The notes under the pieces were generated by a model. The model was not told the DNA's origin and made no database searches. It saw nothing but the letters and a program-made list of their open reading frames with translations. A DNA stretch of 64,000 nucleotides from Ruegeria atlantica (GTDB lineage: Bacteria; Pseudomonadota; Alphaproteobacteria; Rhodobacterales; Rhodobacteraceae). Shown piece by piece: positions 36,173 through 45,678 of the stretch (position 1 is the first letter of the stretch; each line of letters starts with the position of its first letter). The stretch lies in the NCBI RefSeq assembly GCF_013033965.1, contig NZ_WQFE01000003.1:310001-374000 (forward strand), in the 5' to 3' direction. A program made the position numbers and the translations under genes.

Positions 36173-36450
36173 CGAATCTGTCCTCGACCATAAGTCTTGA
36201 TGATTTTTTCGTGATCATAGGCTTAAGTGCCCGATTTTCCCAGATGTTTCACTCATTCGGATATGAGTTTTATGTTGTGGCCAAAAAAAAGGCCGAGCAC
36301 TAAGCTCGGCCGTAGTCCAACAGGGAGGTATGAAGATGATGAGCGTTTCAGCATCACCGCCTTCGATTGCTCATTTAGGGAGCGGTCCGTGGACTATCAA
36401 GGTTTTTAAGACTGACCGTAGATCAATCCCGCTATGCCATTGGTGCATAG
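36173..36450. other. 278-bp intergenic region with a terminator hairpin
   Basis: Between the channel gene start and the LysR gene end. It holds the LysR terminator (36283-36311) and presumably the promoter of the channel gene. A plus-strand frame of 54 codons from ATG 36330 has a GGGAGG upstream but runs into the LysR coding region; I do not call it. Confidence 0.5.
36283..36311 (-). terminator. Terminator downstream of the LysR gene
   Basis: On the minus strand the 8-bp stem GGCCGAGC/GCTCGGCC with loop TTAGT is followed by eight T residues (36290-36283). It lies 140 bp beyond the LysR stop, so it ends that transcript unless a small unrecognised transcript lies between. Confidence 0.88.
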
Positions 36451-37356
36451 CTACAGTTTTCCCATCTGCTTCAACTGCTTGCGCTGCGCAATGATCTCAT
36501 CCTGAACAAAGTCGCGGAACGCCGCAACACGCTTCGAATGACGTAGTTCCTCGGGGTAGGCGAGATAAACCGGGACATCGGCCGTCTCGATGTCCGACAG
36601 GATTGACTGCAGATGCGGAAAGTCATGGGTCACGTAGTCTGGCAGGACGCCGATGCCAAGGTTGTGCAGAACCCCCTGCAAAACGCCAAAGTAGTTGTTT
36701 ACCGTCAACAGCGAGGTCGGATTATAGGTCATCAAGTGCCGGACCATCATCGCGCTTGCGCCGACCTGCGGGGCCGAGGGTGTCTGGCAGATCAGTCTGT
36801 GTTTCGAGATGTCCTCGGGGCTTTCAGGGCTGCCGCGTTCGTCCAGATACTCTGGTGTTGCATAGAGTTGCATCTGAACGGTCATCAGGCGTTTTCGAAC
36901 CAGATCCGCTTGGCTGGGCTCTTTCATTCGGATGGCGACATCCGCCTCGCGCATCGGCAAGTCGAGAACACGTTCCTCCAGCATCAGGTCGATGTTCAGA
37001 TCGGGGTATTGTTCGTAGAGTTTTGGCAGGCGCGGTGCCAGCCATAATGTGCCAAAGCCAAACGTGGTGGTGACGCGCAGAACCCCGAACACCTCTTCTT
37101 CGCTGTCGCGAATGCGAGCAGCAGCCGCATCCAGACGTTTTGACATGGCTGATGTTGCGTCGAACAACAATTCACCCTGTTCGGTCAGAATCAGGCCGCG
37201 GGCGTGGCGGTGAAAAAGCGTCGAATCAAGCGACTCTTCCAGCGCACGGATCTGCCGACTGACCGCGGATTGGGACAGATTCAGCTTGTCCCCCGCATGA
37301 GTCAGGCTGCCCGCATCCGCAACCGCGTGAAATATCCTTAACTTGTCCCAATCCAT
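36451..37356 (-). CDS. LysR-family regulator divergent from indolepyruvate oxidoreductase
   Basis: 301 residues. The helix-turn-helix is in the first 62 residues (LRIFHAVADAGSLTHAGDKL, SQSAVSRQIRALEESLDSTLFHRH), followed by the effector domain (VFGVLRVTTTFGFGTLWLAPRLP). Divergent arrangement with the oxidoreductase gene and a palindrome between them suggest it regulates that gene, perhaps in response to aromatic amino acids or their keto acids; the effector is inference. Confidence 0.9.
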   Translation of the reverse strand: MDWDKLRIFHAVADAGSLTHAGDKLNLSQSAVSRQIRALEESLDSTLFHRHARGLILTEQGELLFDATSAMSKRLDAAAARIRDSEEEVFGVLRVTTTFGFGTLWLAPRLPKLYEQYPDLNIDLMLEERVLDLPMREADVAIRMKEPSQADLVRKRLMTVQMQLYATPEYLDERGSPESPEDISKHRLICQTPSAPQVGASAMMVRHLMTYNPTSLLTVNNYFGVLQGVLHNLGIGVLPDYVTHDFPHLQSILSDIETADVPVYLAYPEELRHSKRVAAFRDFVQDEIIAQRKQLKQMGKL

Positions 37357-37423
37357 CGCCGCAACTTTCGTTATCCTTCCGAAGCCCTATATGAAATAGG
37401 TAACAAGTTCTACATTCAAACTG

Positions 37424-37437
37424 TTGAAACGTTACAA
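37424..37437. promoter_or_regulatory. Near-palindrome TTGAAACGTTACAA between LysR and ior genes
   Basis: A 14-bp imperfect palindrome (TTGWAACGTTWCAA), 67 bp upstream of the LysR start and 90 bp upstream of the oxidoreductase start. Its position and symmetry suit a LysR-type operator serving both genes. Confidence 0.4.
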
Positions 37438-37527
37438 TAACAGGGTGGTAGGTCCTATACAGGTCAGCTTTTTTGACCTAAAATGCGTATGAAAGAAGCA
37501 CACTGATCTGACGAGGGGAGGCGTCTG

Positions 37528-40500
37528 ATGAGTCAGCCACAAATATCGCTAAACGACCGGTTTGATCTTGAGAAAAACCCCGTTCTTTTGAACGGCACGC
37601 AGGCGCTGGTGCGTCTCATGCTGATGCAGAAGGCTCGGGATACCGAGGCGGGTTTGAACACCGCCGGTTTGGTTACCGGATACCGCGGGTCGCCGCTTGG
37701 GGCGGTGGACCAGCAGATGATGCGGGCCCAGAAGCAACTCGCTGAAAGCGATGTGACCTTCCAGTTCGGTCTGAACGAAGATCTGGCAGCTACAGCACTG
37801 TGGGGCAGCCAGCAGGCCGGGCTGCGCGGCGATGGCAAGTTCGACGGTGTTTTTGGGCTTTGGTACGGCAAAGGGCCGGGCGTGGACCGATCCGGTGACG
37901 TGATGCGTCACGCGAACATGGCCGGAACCGCCAAGCATGGCGGCGTTCTGATGGCGATGGGCGACGACCATACCGGCGAAAGCTCGACCGTACTGCATCA
38001 ATCCGAATGGTCGTTGGTTGACATGTACATGCCCGTGGTCAGCCCCGCTGGTGTGCAGGAAATACTGGACTATGGCATCTACGGGTTCGCGCTCAGCCGG
38101 TTTGCGGGTGTCTGGGTCGGCCTGAAAACGATGAAGGATACGATCGAGGTCACCTCGGTCGTGGATGGTAGTCCGGATCGTATGAACGTGGTTGTACCGG
38201 AATTCGACATGCCCGAGGGCGGGCTGAACATTCGATTGGGCGACACACCGCACCTGCAGGAAGGGCGGGTCATTGACTATAAACGGTTCGCGGCCGAGAC
38301 GTTTTCGCATGCGAACAAGATGGACAAACGGGTCTGGGGCAAGCCGGGCGCAAAAATCGGTTTTGTGGCGGCAGGCAAGAACTGGTTGGACCTGACCCAC
38401 GCCATGTCGCTGCTGAATATTGATGAGGCCGAGGCCGAGCGCCTTGGCATCACGACCTACAAGATCGGACAGACCTTCCCGCTGGATATGGCAGGGTTCC
38501 ATGACTGGGCCGAGGGTCTGGACCTGATTGTAATCGTTGAAGAAAAGCGAAAACTAATCGAGGTTCAGGTCAAAGAGGCCATTTTCGACGACCGTCGCGG
38601 CCGTCGTGTTTATGGCTGGTACAAAGGCGGGGCTGGGACTTTGCACCGCGAAGAACTATTCCCAACACGCGGCGCACTGGACCCGATCATGATCGCCGAA
38701 AAGCTGGGCGATATCCTGATCGAGGAAGGGCGCGATACAGATGGGGTACGCGCCGGGATGGCCAAACTTTCCGAAGCGCGCCGGGCGGATAACGCGGAGG
38801 AGATTGCAACGCGTCTGCCGTATTTCTGCTCGGGCTGTCCTCATAATAGTTCAACTAAACTGCCCGATGGCAGCCGGGCCTATGCGGGGATCGGATGTCA
38901 TTACATGGTGCAGTGGATGGACCGGGAAACCACCGGGTTCACCCAGATGGGCGGAGAGGGTGCGAACTGGATCGGCGAGGCGCCGTTCTCAACGACCGAT
39001 CACGTGTTCCAGAACCTGGGCGACGGAACGTATAACCACTCGGGCGTACAGGCGATCCGGGCGGCACTGTCGGCTGGAACAAACATCACCTTCAAAATCC
39101 TGTTCAATGACGCCGTCGCCATGACAGGCGGGCAGGACAACGAAGGCGACCTGAGTGCAGAGCGGATTGTGGCCGAGGTCAAGGCAATGGGCGTTCAGCA
39201 CGTGGCGGTGGTTTACGACGAAAAAGAAGACGTGAACTTCAAGGCGATGCCGTCCGGCGTGGAAACCTTTGAGCGCGCCGAACTGATGAACGTACAGAGG
39301 AAGTTCCGCGAGATCGAAGGCGTTTCGGTCATCGTTTACATTCAGACTTGTGCTGCAGAAAAACGTCGCCGTCGCAAACGGGGGACATTCCCGGATCCGG
39401 ACAAGCGCGTGTTCATCAACTCGGACATCTGCGAGGGATGTGGCGATTGTGGTGTTCAGTCGAACTGTGTGTCGATTGTTCCGAAAGAGACAGAGTTGGG
39501 GCGCAAGCGCGCTATTGATCAGTCCAGCTGCAACAAGGATTTCTCTTGCCTGAAGGGGTTTTGCCCGTCTTTCGTGACGTTAGAGGGGGCCAAAATCCGC
39601 AAAGAGGCCACGACCGAGATCGATCTTCCCGATCTGCCGATGCCTACGCTTCCAACGATCAAGGGCACCCACAACGTGGTCATCACCGGCATCGGAGGAA
39701 CCGGTGTTGTTACCCTGGGCGCGGTGTTGGCGCAGGCGGCTCAGATCGACGGCAAGGGAGCCGGGATGATGGAGATGGCGGGACTGGCACAAAAGGGTGG
39801 TGCGGTGCACATCCACTGCCGCCTTGCCAACCGACCCGAGGATATCAGCGCCATTCGCGTGGCCACTGGCGAGGCGCATGCCTTGATCGGAGGTGATCTA
39901 GTTGTGTCTGCCGGGGCCAAGACGCTCGGTTTAACACGCACGGGACAAACCGGTGCGGTTGTAAACAGCCATGAAACGGTTACAGGCGACTTTACACGCG
40001 ATACAAACTTCCAAATCCCAGGGGATCGGCTTGAACTTGCGCTGCAGGCGCGGCTGAAAGAGGGTCTGTCGCTGTTCGACGCCACCGATCTGGCACGCGC
40101 AGTGATGGGCGACTCGATCTATTCGAACATGATGGTCTTGGGCGCGGCTTGGCAGCGTGGTCTGTTGCCGATTAGCCATGAAGCGATGATTGGTGCGATC
40201 GAGTTGAACGGGACCGCGGTTGAGCGCAACAAGCGCGCGTTTGATATCGGCCGCTGGGCAGTTCTGCACCCGCAGGACGTCACCGCAATTCTGAAACCAA
40301 AAGTGGCCGAGCTGCCGAAATCACTGGGTCAACTAGTTGATTTTCGGGCGCAGCATCTGACCGACTACCAAAGCACCCGTTTGGCAAAGCGGTATCGCAA
40401 GCTAGTCGACAGCTTCGAGGATGAAACCGTCAAAGAAGCTGTCGCAAGAGGATATCATAAGCTGTTGTCCTACAAGGATGAATACGAAGTTGCGCGGCTA

Positions 40501-40947
40501 TTGTTGCGCAGTCGTGAACAGGCTGCGGCTGAATTCGATGGCGACTTCAAAATGACCCTGCACCTTGCGCCGCCGATTTTGGGTGGCAAGGACGCAGAAG
40601 GTCGGCCACGCAAACGCGCCTTCGGTGAATGGATGTTGGGTCCACTAAAGCTTCTTTCCAGATTGAAAGGTCTGCGTGGTACGCCATTGGACATCTTCGG
40701 CTACAGCACCGAACGGAGAATGGAGCGCGCCTTGATCCGACAATATGAACGCGATCTCAAAGAGATAGCGCCCTTGGTTACAGCACAAACCAAGGATGCG
40801 GTTGTTGCTTTGGCCAAGCTGCCACTTGAGATAAAGGGCTTTGGCCCGGTACTGCAGGAAAACGAGGCTAAGGCCGCGAAAAGGCGCGAGGAATTGTTGG
40901 CAAACATTCGGAACGGTGGTCCAGAAATGCAAGCGGCGGCCGAATAA
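37528..40947 (+). CDS. Fused indolepyruvate ferredoxin oxidoreductase
   Basis: 1139 residues, the single-chain form that joins the IorA-like and IorB-like parts. It decarboxylates aryl-pyruvates to aryl-acetyl-CoA, passing electrons to ferredoxin. From N to C: pyrimidine-binding domain (TGYRGSPLGAVDQQM), ThDP domain (CSGCPHNSSTKL, GGEGANWIGEAPF), an iron-sulfur segment (ICEGCGDCGVQSNC, with CLKGFCPSF), and the gamma-type domain (ITGIGGTGVVTLGAVLAQAA). GAGGGGAGG precedes ATG 37528. The divergent LysR gene probably controls it. Role in aromatic amino acid degradation is inferred from the family. Confidence 0.93.
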   Translation: MSQPQISLNDRFDLEKNPVLLNGTQALVRLMLMQKARDTEAGLNTAGLVTGYRGSPLGAVDQQMMRAQKQLAESDVTFQFGLNEDLAATALWGSQQAGLRGDGKFDGVFGLWYGKGPGVDRSGDVMRHANMAGTAKHGGVLMAMGDDHTGESSTVLHQSEWSLVDMYMPVVSPAGVQEILDYGIYGFALSRFAGVWVGLKTMKDTIEVTSVVDGSPDRMNVVVPEFDMPEGGLNIRLGDTPHLQEGRVIDYKRFAAETFSHANKMDKRVWGKPGAKIGFVAAGKNWLDLTHAMSLLNIDEAEAERLGITTYKIGQTFPLDMAGFHDWAEGLDLIVIVEEKRKLIEVQVKEAIFDDRRGRRVYGWYKGGAGTLHREELFPTRGALDPIMIAEKLGDILIEEGRDTDGVRAGMAKLSEARRADNAEEIATRLPYFCSGCPHNSSTKLPDGSRAYAGIGCHYMVQWMDRETTGFTQMGGEGANWIGEAPFSTTDHVFQNLGDGTYNHSGVQAIRAALSAGTNITFKILFNDAVAMTGGQDNEGDLSAERIVAEVKAMGVQHVAVVYDEKEDVNFKAMPSGVETFERAELMNVQRKFREIEGVSVIVYIQTCAAEKRRRRKRGTFPDPDKRVFINSDICEGCGDCGVQSNCVSIVPKETELGRKRAIDQSSCNKDFSCLKGFCPSFVTLEGAKIRKEATTEIDLPDLPMPTLPTIKGTHNVVITGIGGTGVVTLGAVLAQAAQIDGKGAGMMEMAGLAQKGGAVHIHCRLANRPEDISAIRVATGEAHALIGGDLVVSAGAKTLGLTRTGQTGAVVNSHETVTGDFTRDTNFQIPGDRLELALQARLKEGLSLFDATDLARAVMGDSIYSNMMVLGAAWQRGLLPISHEAMIGAIELNGTAVERNKRAFDIGRWAVLHPQDVTAILKPKVAELPKSLGQLVDFRAQHLTDYQSTRLAKRYRKLVDSFEDETVKEAVARGYHKLLSYKDEYEVARLLLRSREQAAAEFDGDFKMTLHLAPPILGGKDAEGRPRKRAFGEWMLGPLKLLSRLKGLRGTPLDIFGYSTERRMERALIRQYERDLKEIAPLVTAQTKDAVVALAKLPLEIKGFGPVLQENEAKAAKRREELLANIRNGGPEMQAAAE

Positions 40948-41027
40948 TACGTCACAAGCTTGTCACGATAGCTAGGCAAAATTGTTACTTGGCACTATCT
41001 AGCAGGTGCCAAGTATCGGAGCCCGAA

Positions 41028-41906
41028 ATGCCATCGCGCCGCCACGTTGCTCGTGACATCTCTTATGCCTATTCCGCCGAAACCAAAGGCGGGCGTATGG
41101 TCATTAAGTTGATGGAAAACACAACGGGCCGCATGCGCCTGATCAAGCGCGCGGATGGTTATGAAAAAGAGGTGGCCGAAGGGCGCGATTTCTGGTCGGT
41201 CATGGTTGAGAGGTACGGGCTTTCGCTGGACGTGGTCGGCGGTTCGCTGTCCAACATCCCCCGAACAGGGCCACTAATCCTGATTGCCAACCATCCATAT
41301 GGCATTTTGGACGGGATGATGATGGGGCACATCTTGTCCGAAACGCGCGGCGATTTTCGCATTCTGGCGAACCACGTGTTTCGGAAAGCGGAAGACTTAG
41401 ACAACATTATCCTGCCGATATCGTTTGATGAAACGAAAGAGGCGATGAAGCAGAATATTGAAACCCGAAAAACCGCGCTGAACTATCTCGGTGAAGGCGG
41501 CGCCATAGGGATATTTCCGGGCGGCACGGTCAGCACGGGCCTAAAACCGTTTTCACATCCGATGGATCCGGGTTGGCGTGGGTTTACCGCAAGAATGGTG
41601 GCCAAATCTGAGGCTACCGTAGTGCCCGTTTTCTTTGACGGTCACACCTCGCGCCTATTCCAGATCGCCAGCCATCTGCACAACACATTGCGCATGGGGT
41701 TGCTGATCAAAGAGTTCAAGAAACGCGTCGATACGCCGGTAAAAGTGGTCATCGGAGAGCCGATTTCCCGCGACGTTTTGGACCCGTTAGCCACGGACAA
41801 ACGCAAGATGATGGATTTCTTGCGCAAAGCCACGTATGAGCTGTCCCCGAAGCCGCTGAAGTCTTATGACTACGGCTATGAATTTGAGGAACGGCATCGC
41901 GCCTGA
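41028..41906 (+). CDS. Lysophospholipid acyltransferase family protein (HX5D type)
   Basis: 292 residues. The acyltransferase block I reads [17 protein letters not shown], with five residues between His and Asp instead of the four of classical PlsC; this spacing occurs in the hemolysin-like acyltransferase group. Block III is [12 protein letters not shown], and [11 protein letters not shown] follows. It likely acylates a lysolipid at the inner membrane. I start at ATG 41028 ([10 protein letters not shown]) with CGGAG upstream; the frame extends to 40989. It runs 8 bp into murI spacing, so the two are probably cotranscribed. Confidence 0.85.
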   Translation: MPSRRHVARDISYAYSAETKGGRMVIKLMENTTGRMRLIKRADGYEKEVAEGRDFWSVMVERYGLSLDVVGGSLSNIPRTGPLILIANHPYGILDGMMMGHILSETRGDFRILANHVFRKAEDLDNIILPISFDETKEAMKQNIETRKTALNYLGEGGAIGIFPGGTVSTGLKPFSHPMDPGWRGFTARMVAKSEATVVPVFFDGHTSRLFQIASHLHNTLRMGLLIKEFKKRVDTPVKVVIGEPISRDVLDPLATDKRKMMDFLRKATYELSPKPLKSYDYGYEFEERHRA

Positions 41907-41914
41907 AGGGGCAA

Positions 41915-42724
41915 ATGGCAGTAGGCATCTTTGATTCCGGGTTGGGCGGCCTGACCGTCTTGAACGCCGCGCAGAAACGTCTGCCGGACGTGGATTTTCT
42001 GTATTTCGCGGACAGCGCGCACGCGCCTTATGGGGTGCGGGACGCCGAAAACATCTATGATCTTACACGCAAGGCCGTGCACGATCTGTGGAATCGGGGC
42101 TGTGATCTGGTGATTCTGGCCTGCAATACCGCTAGTGCTGCGGCGTTGCGCCGGATGCAGGAAGAGGGGGTGCCCGAAGGCAAACGCGTGCTCGGCGTCT
42201 TTGTGCCGCTGATCGAAGCACTGACGGAACGGCAGTGGGGCGACAATAGCCCGCCACGCGAAGTTGCCGTCAAACACGTCGCCTTGTTTGCAACGCCCGC
42301 CACAGTGTCCAGCCGGGCATTTCAGCGGGAACTGGCGTTTCGGGCCATCGGCGTTGATGTCGAAGCGCAGGCCTGTGGTGGTGTCGTTGACGCAATCGAA
42401 GACGGTGACATGATCCTGGCAGAGGCGCTCGTGCGGTCTCATGTGGACGCGCTGAAACGCAAGATGCCCGAACCTCAGGCAGCGATTCTTGGCTGCACCC
42501 ATTACCCACTGATGGCCGAAACCTTCCAGAAAGCGCTTGGCCAAGATGTTCAAGTGTACAGTCAGGGTGATCTGGTTGCCGAAAGCTTGGCGGATTACCT
42601 GCAGCGGCACCCGACCATGCAGGGTGAAGGCGAGGGTGGTTTTCTGACCACGGGCAAGCCCGCTTTTGTCAGCGACCGAGCGACGCAATTCCTCCGACGA
42701 CAAATCACCTTCGAGACCGCCTGA
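41915..42724 (+). CDS. murI: Glutamate racemase
   Basis: 269 residues. It interconverts L- and D-glutamate for peptidoglycan. The two catalytic cysteines are visible in [12 protein letters not shown] and [10 protein letters not shown], and the N-terminus is the typical [13 protein letters not shown] with the Asp-Ser of the active site. Starts at ATG 41915 with GAAGGGG upstream, 8 bp after the acyltransferase stop. Confidence 0.95.
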   Translation: MAVGIFDSGLGGLTVLNAAQKRLPDVDFLYFADSAHAPYGVRDAENIYDLTRKAVHDLWNRGCDLVILACNTASAAALRRMQEEGVPEGKRVLGVFVPLIEALTERQWGDNSPPREVAVKHVALFATPATVSSRAFQRELAFRAIGVDVEAQACGGVVDAIEDGDMILAEALVRSHVDALKRKMPEPQAAILGCTHYPLMAETFQKALGQDVQVYSQGDLVAESLADYLQRHPTMQGEGEGGFLTTGKPAFVSDRATQFLRRQITFETA

Positions 42725-42818
42725 CTTAGGTCAAGGACTGTGCCCATCTGATTCCGTAAATCAACGACCGTCACATCGGCGGTCGTACTCTGTGACAAAC
42801 TGAAGCAAGAGGTCTCAC

Positions 42819-43847
42819 ATGACCCACAAAATCGCAATTCTGGGCGCTTCCGGCTATACCGGCGCAGAACTGGTGCGGCTGATCGCCGAGCACCCGAATA
42901 TGGACATCGTCGCTCTGGCCGCCGAGCGTAAGGCTGGCCAGTCGATGGCTCAGGTCTTTCCCCATCTGCGGCACATGGACCTGCCGGATCTTTGCAAAAT
43001 CTCTGAGATTGATTTCTCGCAAATCGACCTGTGTTTTTGTGCGCTGCCGCATAAAACCAGCCAAGAGGTCATTCGCGATCTGCCCAAGACTCTGAAGATT
43101 GTCGACTTGTCTGCTGATTTCAGGCTGCGCGACCCTGATGAGTATGAAAAATGGTACGGAAACCCGCATGTGGCGTTGGAGCAGCAGCAAGAGGCCGTCT
43201 ATGGCCTGACCGAGTTTTATCGGGATGAGATCCGCAATGCCAGGCTTGTAGCCGGAACGGGATGCAATGCCGCGACTGGGCAGTATGTGCTGCGCCCTTT
43301 GATTTCTGCAGGTGTCATTGATCTGGATGATATTGTTCTGGACCTGAAATGCGCCGTGTCCGGGGCAGGGCGCTCGTTGAAGGAAAACCTGCTGCATGCC
43401 GAACTGAGCGAGGGGTACAATGCCTATGCTATCGGTGGCACACATCGGCATTTGGGTGAATTCGACCAGGAATTCTCGGCCTTGGCCGGGCGGACCGTTC
43501 ATGTTCAATTCACTCCGCATCTGATCCCGGCAAACCGGGGCATTCTGGCGACGACTTACGTCAAGGGTGATCCGAGCAGCGTATATGAGACGCTGGCAAA
43601 AGCTTATGAAGAAGAACCCTTTATCCAGATGCTGCCCTTTGGCGAAGCGCCCTCGACCCATCATGTGCGGGGATCTAACTTCTGCCATATCGGAGTGGTG
43701 GCTGACCGGATCGAACGCCGGGCCATTGTAATCGGCGCATTGGATAACCTGACAAAAGGTAGCAGCGGGCAAGCCTTGCAGAACGCCAACCTGATGTTAG
43801 GTGAAGACGAAACCCGGGGTCTGATGATGGCCCCCCTGTTCCCGTGA
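42819..43847 (+). CDS. argC: N-acetyl-gamma-glutamyl-phosphate reductase
   Basis: 342 residues, the usual length of the long type. Third step of arginine synthesis. The N-terminal [20 protein letters not shown] binds NADP, the catalytic cysteine is in [13 protein letters not shown], and [10 protein letters not shown] and [16 protein letters not shown] lie in the C-terminal domain. It has its own 94-bp promoter region after murI and is followed 7 bp later by ccmE, an arrangement that suggests cotranscription. Confidence 0.97.
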   Translation: MTHKIAILGASGYTGAELVRLIAEHPNMDIVALAAERKAGQSMAQVFPHLRHMDLPDLCKISEIDFSQIDLCFCALPHKTSQEVIRDLPKTLKIVDLSADFRLRDPDEYEKWYGNPHVALEQQQEAVYGLTEFYRDEIRNARLVAGTGCNAATGQYVLRPLISAGVIDLDDIVLDLKCAVSGAGRSLKENLLHAELSEGYNAYAIGGTHRHLGEFDQEFSALAGRTVHVQFTPHLIPANRGILATTYVKGDPSSVYETLAKAYEEEPFIQMLPFGEAPSTHHVRGSNFCHIGVVADRIERRAIVIGALDNLTKGSSGQALQNANLMLGEDETRGLMMAPLFP

Positions 43848-43854
43848 GGACGGT

Positions 43855-44301
43855 ATGAAAACGCTCAAGAAACGTCGTCGAATTCAGGTCATTGTTCTGG
43901 CGGCTGTCGCTTTGGCTCTATCGACGGCGTTGATTGGGTATGCCATGCGGGATGGTATCAATTTCTTCCGTTCACCCAGCCAGGTGATCGCTGAACCACC
44001 CCAGCCGACCGAAGTGTTTAGGATTGGCGGGTTGGTCGAAGAGGGCTCGATCGTGCGGGGGCAGGGCGAGACTGTGCGCTTTGTCGTGACCGATGGCGGC
44101 GAAAGTGTCCAAGTCGCATTTACCGGAGTTCTGCCGGATCTGTTCTCGGAAAACCAAGGGATGATAGGTACTGGATCGTATGTGAACGGCGTCTTCGAAG
44201 CCACTGAAATACTTTCAAAACATGATGAAACCTACATGCCCAAAGAGGTGATGGATGCCCTGAAAGAGCAAGGCGTCTACAAGGGCGACGAACAAAGCTG
44301 A
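43855..44301 (+). CDS. ccmE: Cytochrome c maturation heme chaperone CcmE
   Basis: 148 residues. It holds heme covalently in the periplasm and hands it to the CcmF/H complex. A basic N-terminus (KTLKKRRRIQ) precedes one membrane anchor, then the OB-fold (FRIGGLVEEGSIVRG), and the heme-binding His in LSKHDETYMP. It follows argC by 7 bp and ends in a terminator; its partners ccmF and ccmH resume 1.4 kb downstream, after the endolysin/holin pair. Confidence 0.95.
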   Translation: MKTLKKRRRIQVIVLAAVALALSTALIGYAMRDGINFFRSPSQVIAEPPQPTEVFRIGGLVEEGSIVRGQGETVRFVVTDGGESVQVAFTGVLPDLFSENQGMIGTGSYVNGVFEATEILSKHDETYMPKEVMDALKEQGVYKGDEQS

Positions 44302-44327
44302 GCTAATCCGCCTATTGGAAAACCAAC

Positions 44328-44360
44328 AGGGCGTTGCGTGCGACAGACATGCAGCGCCCT
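44328..44360 (+). terminator. Terminator after ccmE
   Basis: Stem AGGGCGTTGC/GCAGCGCCCT (one G-U pair) with a 13-nt loop, followed by CTTTCATTTC. It separates ccmE from the endolysin gene, which therefore probably has its own promoter in the following 60 bp. Confidence 0.7.
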
Positions 44361-44376
44361 CTTTCATTTCCCGCGG

Positions 44377-44409
44377 TTAACACATTTGCCCGAGCCTTTG
44401 CGTAACCAT
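44377..44409 (+). promoter_or_regulatory. Possible CtrA half-sites before the endolysin gene
   Basis: TTAAC (44377-44381) and TAACCAT (44403-44409) lie in the short region before the endolysin start. CtrA recognises TTAA-N7-TTAA and TTAACCAT-like half-sites and controls gene-transfer-agent genes in Rhodobacterales. The matches are partial, so this is only a suggestion. Confidence 0.3.
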
Positions 44410-44423
44410 AGGCGGAGGGTTTG

Positions 44424-45035
44424 ATGCAGACGGTTCAGCAGATTGCGACTGATATCGTGGGACGAGAAGGCGGGTTCGTGGATGATCCTGATGACCCGGG
44501 AGGCGCGACAAAGTTTGGCGTGACGGTTCACACGATGCGGCGTCTGGGTCTGGATTTGTCCGGCGATGGTGTGGTGGATCGGGTGGATGTGCGACGTCTC
44601 AGTAAGGCTCAGGCCATTGATATCTTTGTTCGGCACTATTTCGAGCTTCCGCGCCTGGCGCTTTTGCCCGCGATCATCCAGCCATCGGTGTTCGACATGT
44701 ATGTCAACGCCGGTGCGCAGGCAGTTCGCATTCTGCAGCGTCTATTGCGAGAGATGCGCTTTAACGTGGCGGTCGACGGCGTTGTCGGCCCTCAGACCGT
44801 CCTGGCGTGCGAAAACGCGGCAAAGCCAGATCCGGTTACTTTCGCGGATGCCTATGGGATCGCGCGCCGCAATTACTACTTCCGCCTCGCAGATCGTCGG
44901 GCCGCATCCAGAAAATACGCGCGCAGCAGAGCGGGCGGAAAAGGGGGATGGATAAAGCGAGCGGAAGAGTTCGTTTCGCCTTCTTATCACCTGACAGAAG
45001 CAGAATTTCGAAAGAGGGTTTCAGGATGGGACTGA
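44424..45035 (+). CDS. Endolysin: glycosyl hydrolase 108 N-acetylmuramidase, GTA release type
   Basis: 203 residues. The N-terminal muramidase domain has the catalytic Glu in GREGGFVDDPDDPGGATKFG (about residues 13-32), and the C-terminal part (DGVVGPQTVLACENAA, YYFRLADRR) is the peptidoglycan-binding domain usual for holin-associated muramidases. No signal peptide, so export needs a holin; that gene overlaps by 10 bp downstream. In Rhodobacter capsulatus an endolysin/holin pair away from the main GTA cluster releases the particles by lysis. ATG 44424 follows GGAGG. The rest of a prophage is absent. Confidence 0.88.
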   Translation: MQTVQQIATDIVGREGGFVDDPDDPGGATKFGVTVHTMRRLGLDLSGDGVVDRVDVRRLSKAQAIDIFVRHYFELPRLALLPAIIQPSVFDMYVNAGAQAVRILQRLLREMRFNVAVDGVVGPQTVLACENAAKPDPVTFADAYGIARRNYYFRLADRRAASRKYARSRAGGKGGWIKRAEEFVSPSYHLTEAEFRKRVSGWD

Positions 45036-45604
45036 TCTCGGGCCTGTTGGCATTTTTGTTTGGAAATGAGCGTAATATCATACGTGAAACGGCCGAAATC
45101 TTTCGGGAAAACGCCGAAAGCGGTGCCGAAAGAAGTTTGCTGACCCGACAGCAGGCCGTCAGTCAGTTCGGGGCAGAATTTCAGGGCGCTGTGAAAGCTC
45201 CTTTTGATCGGTTTATCGACGGCCTAAACCGTCTGCCTCGACCGGCGATGGCGTTAGGGACGCTGGGTCTTTTCGTGGCGGCCATGGTCGATCCGATCTG
45301 GTTTTCGGCCCGTATGCAGGGGATCGCCCTGGTGCCCGAGCCGTTGTGGTGGTTGTTGGGGGTGATCGTGTCTTTTTACTTCGGCGCGCGGCATCAGGCC
45401 AAAGTACAGGAGCTGCACCGGGAAATCTCGACTACTATGATGCGCACGCCGCAGGTTTTAAAGAACCTCAAGGTGCTTGAAGCGATGCGCAGCGACAGCG
45501 TTGGCGCGGCTGAATTGGGACCAGACGCGGATTTGGCTGATGAAGTCGTGAAACCTGACGATAACCCTGCGTTGGAGGCGTGGCGGCGCGAGCGGCCGGT
45601 CTGA
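45026..45604 (+). CDS. Holin of the 3TM gene-transfer-release family
   Basis: 192 residues, with the layout of the '3TM holin for gene transfer release' family: an amphipathic N-terminus (GLISGLLAFLFGNERNIIRE), a conserved helical middle (FDRFIDGLNRLPRPAMALG), two further hydrophobic segments (LGTLGLFVAAMVDPIWF, LWWLLGVIVSFYFGARHQ) and a polar tail. It would open the inner membrane for the overlapping endolysin. ATG 45026 lies inside the endolysin 3' end, so the two are coupled. The pair sits between ccmE and ccmF. Confidence 0.85.
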   Translation: MGLISGLLAFLFGNERNIIRETAEIFRENAESGAERSLLTRQQAVSQFGAEFQGAVKAPFDRFIDGLNRLPRPAMALGTLGLFVAAMVDPIWFSARMQGIALVPEPLWWLLGVIVSFYFGARHQAKVQELHREISTTMMRTPQVLKNLKVLEAMRSDSVGAAELGPDADLADEVVKPDDNPALEAWRRERPV

Positions 45605-45678
45605 CCCGCGACACTATGTTCGCCGTAAGGGGCCGAAAGTGATTGGTGCTTGTCACGCAACAGGATTATATCCGGGGC

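Noticed and set aside
36330..36494. 54-codon plus-strand frame preceded by GGGAGG
   Set aside because: The ribosome site is too close to the first ATG, the frame runs antisense into the LysR gene, and the peptide has no recognisable pattern. Worth a look only if RNA data show transcription.
44424..45604. Endolysin and holin as a prophage remnant
   Set aside because: No integrase, terminase, capsid or tail genes and no att-like repeats; the holin family and the intact overlapping pair fit GTA release better.
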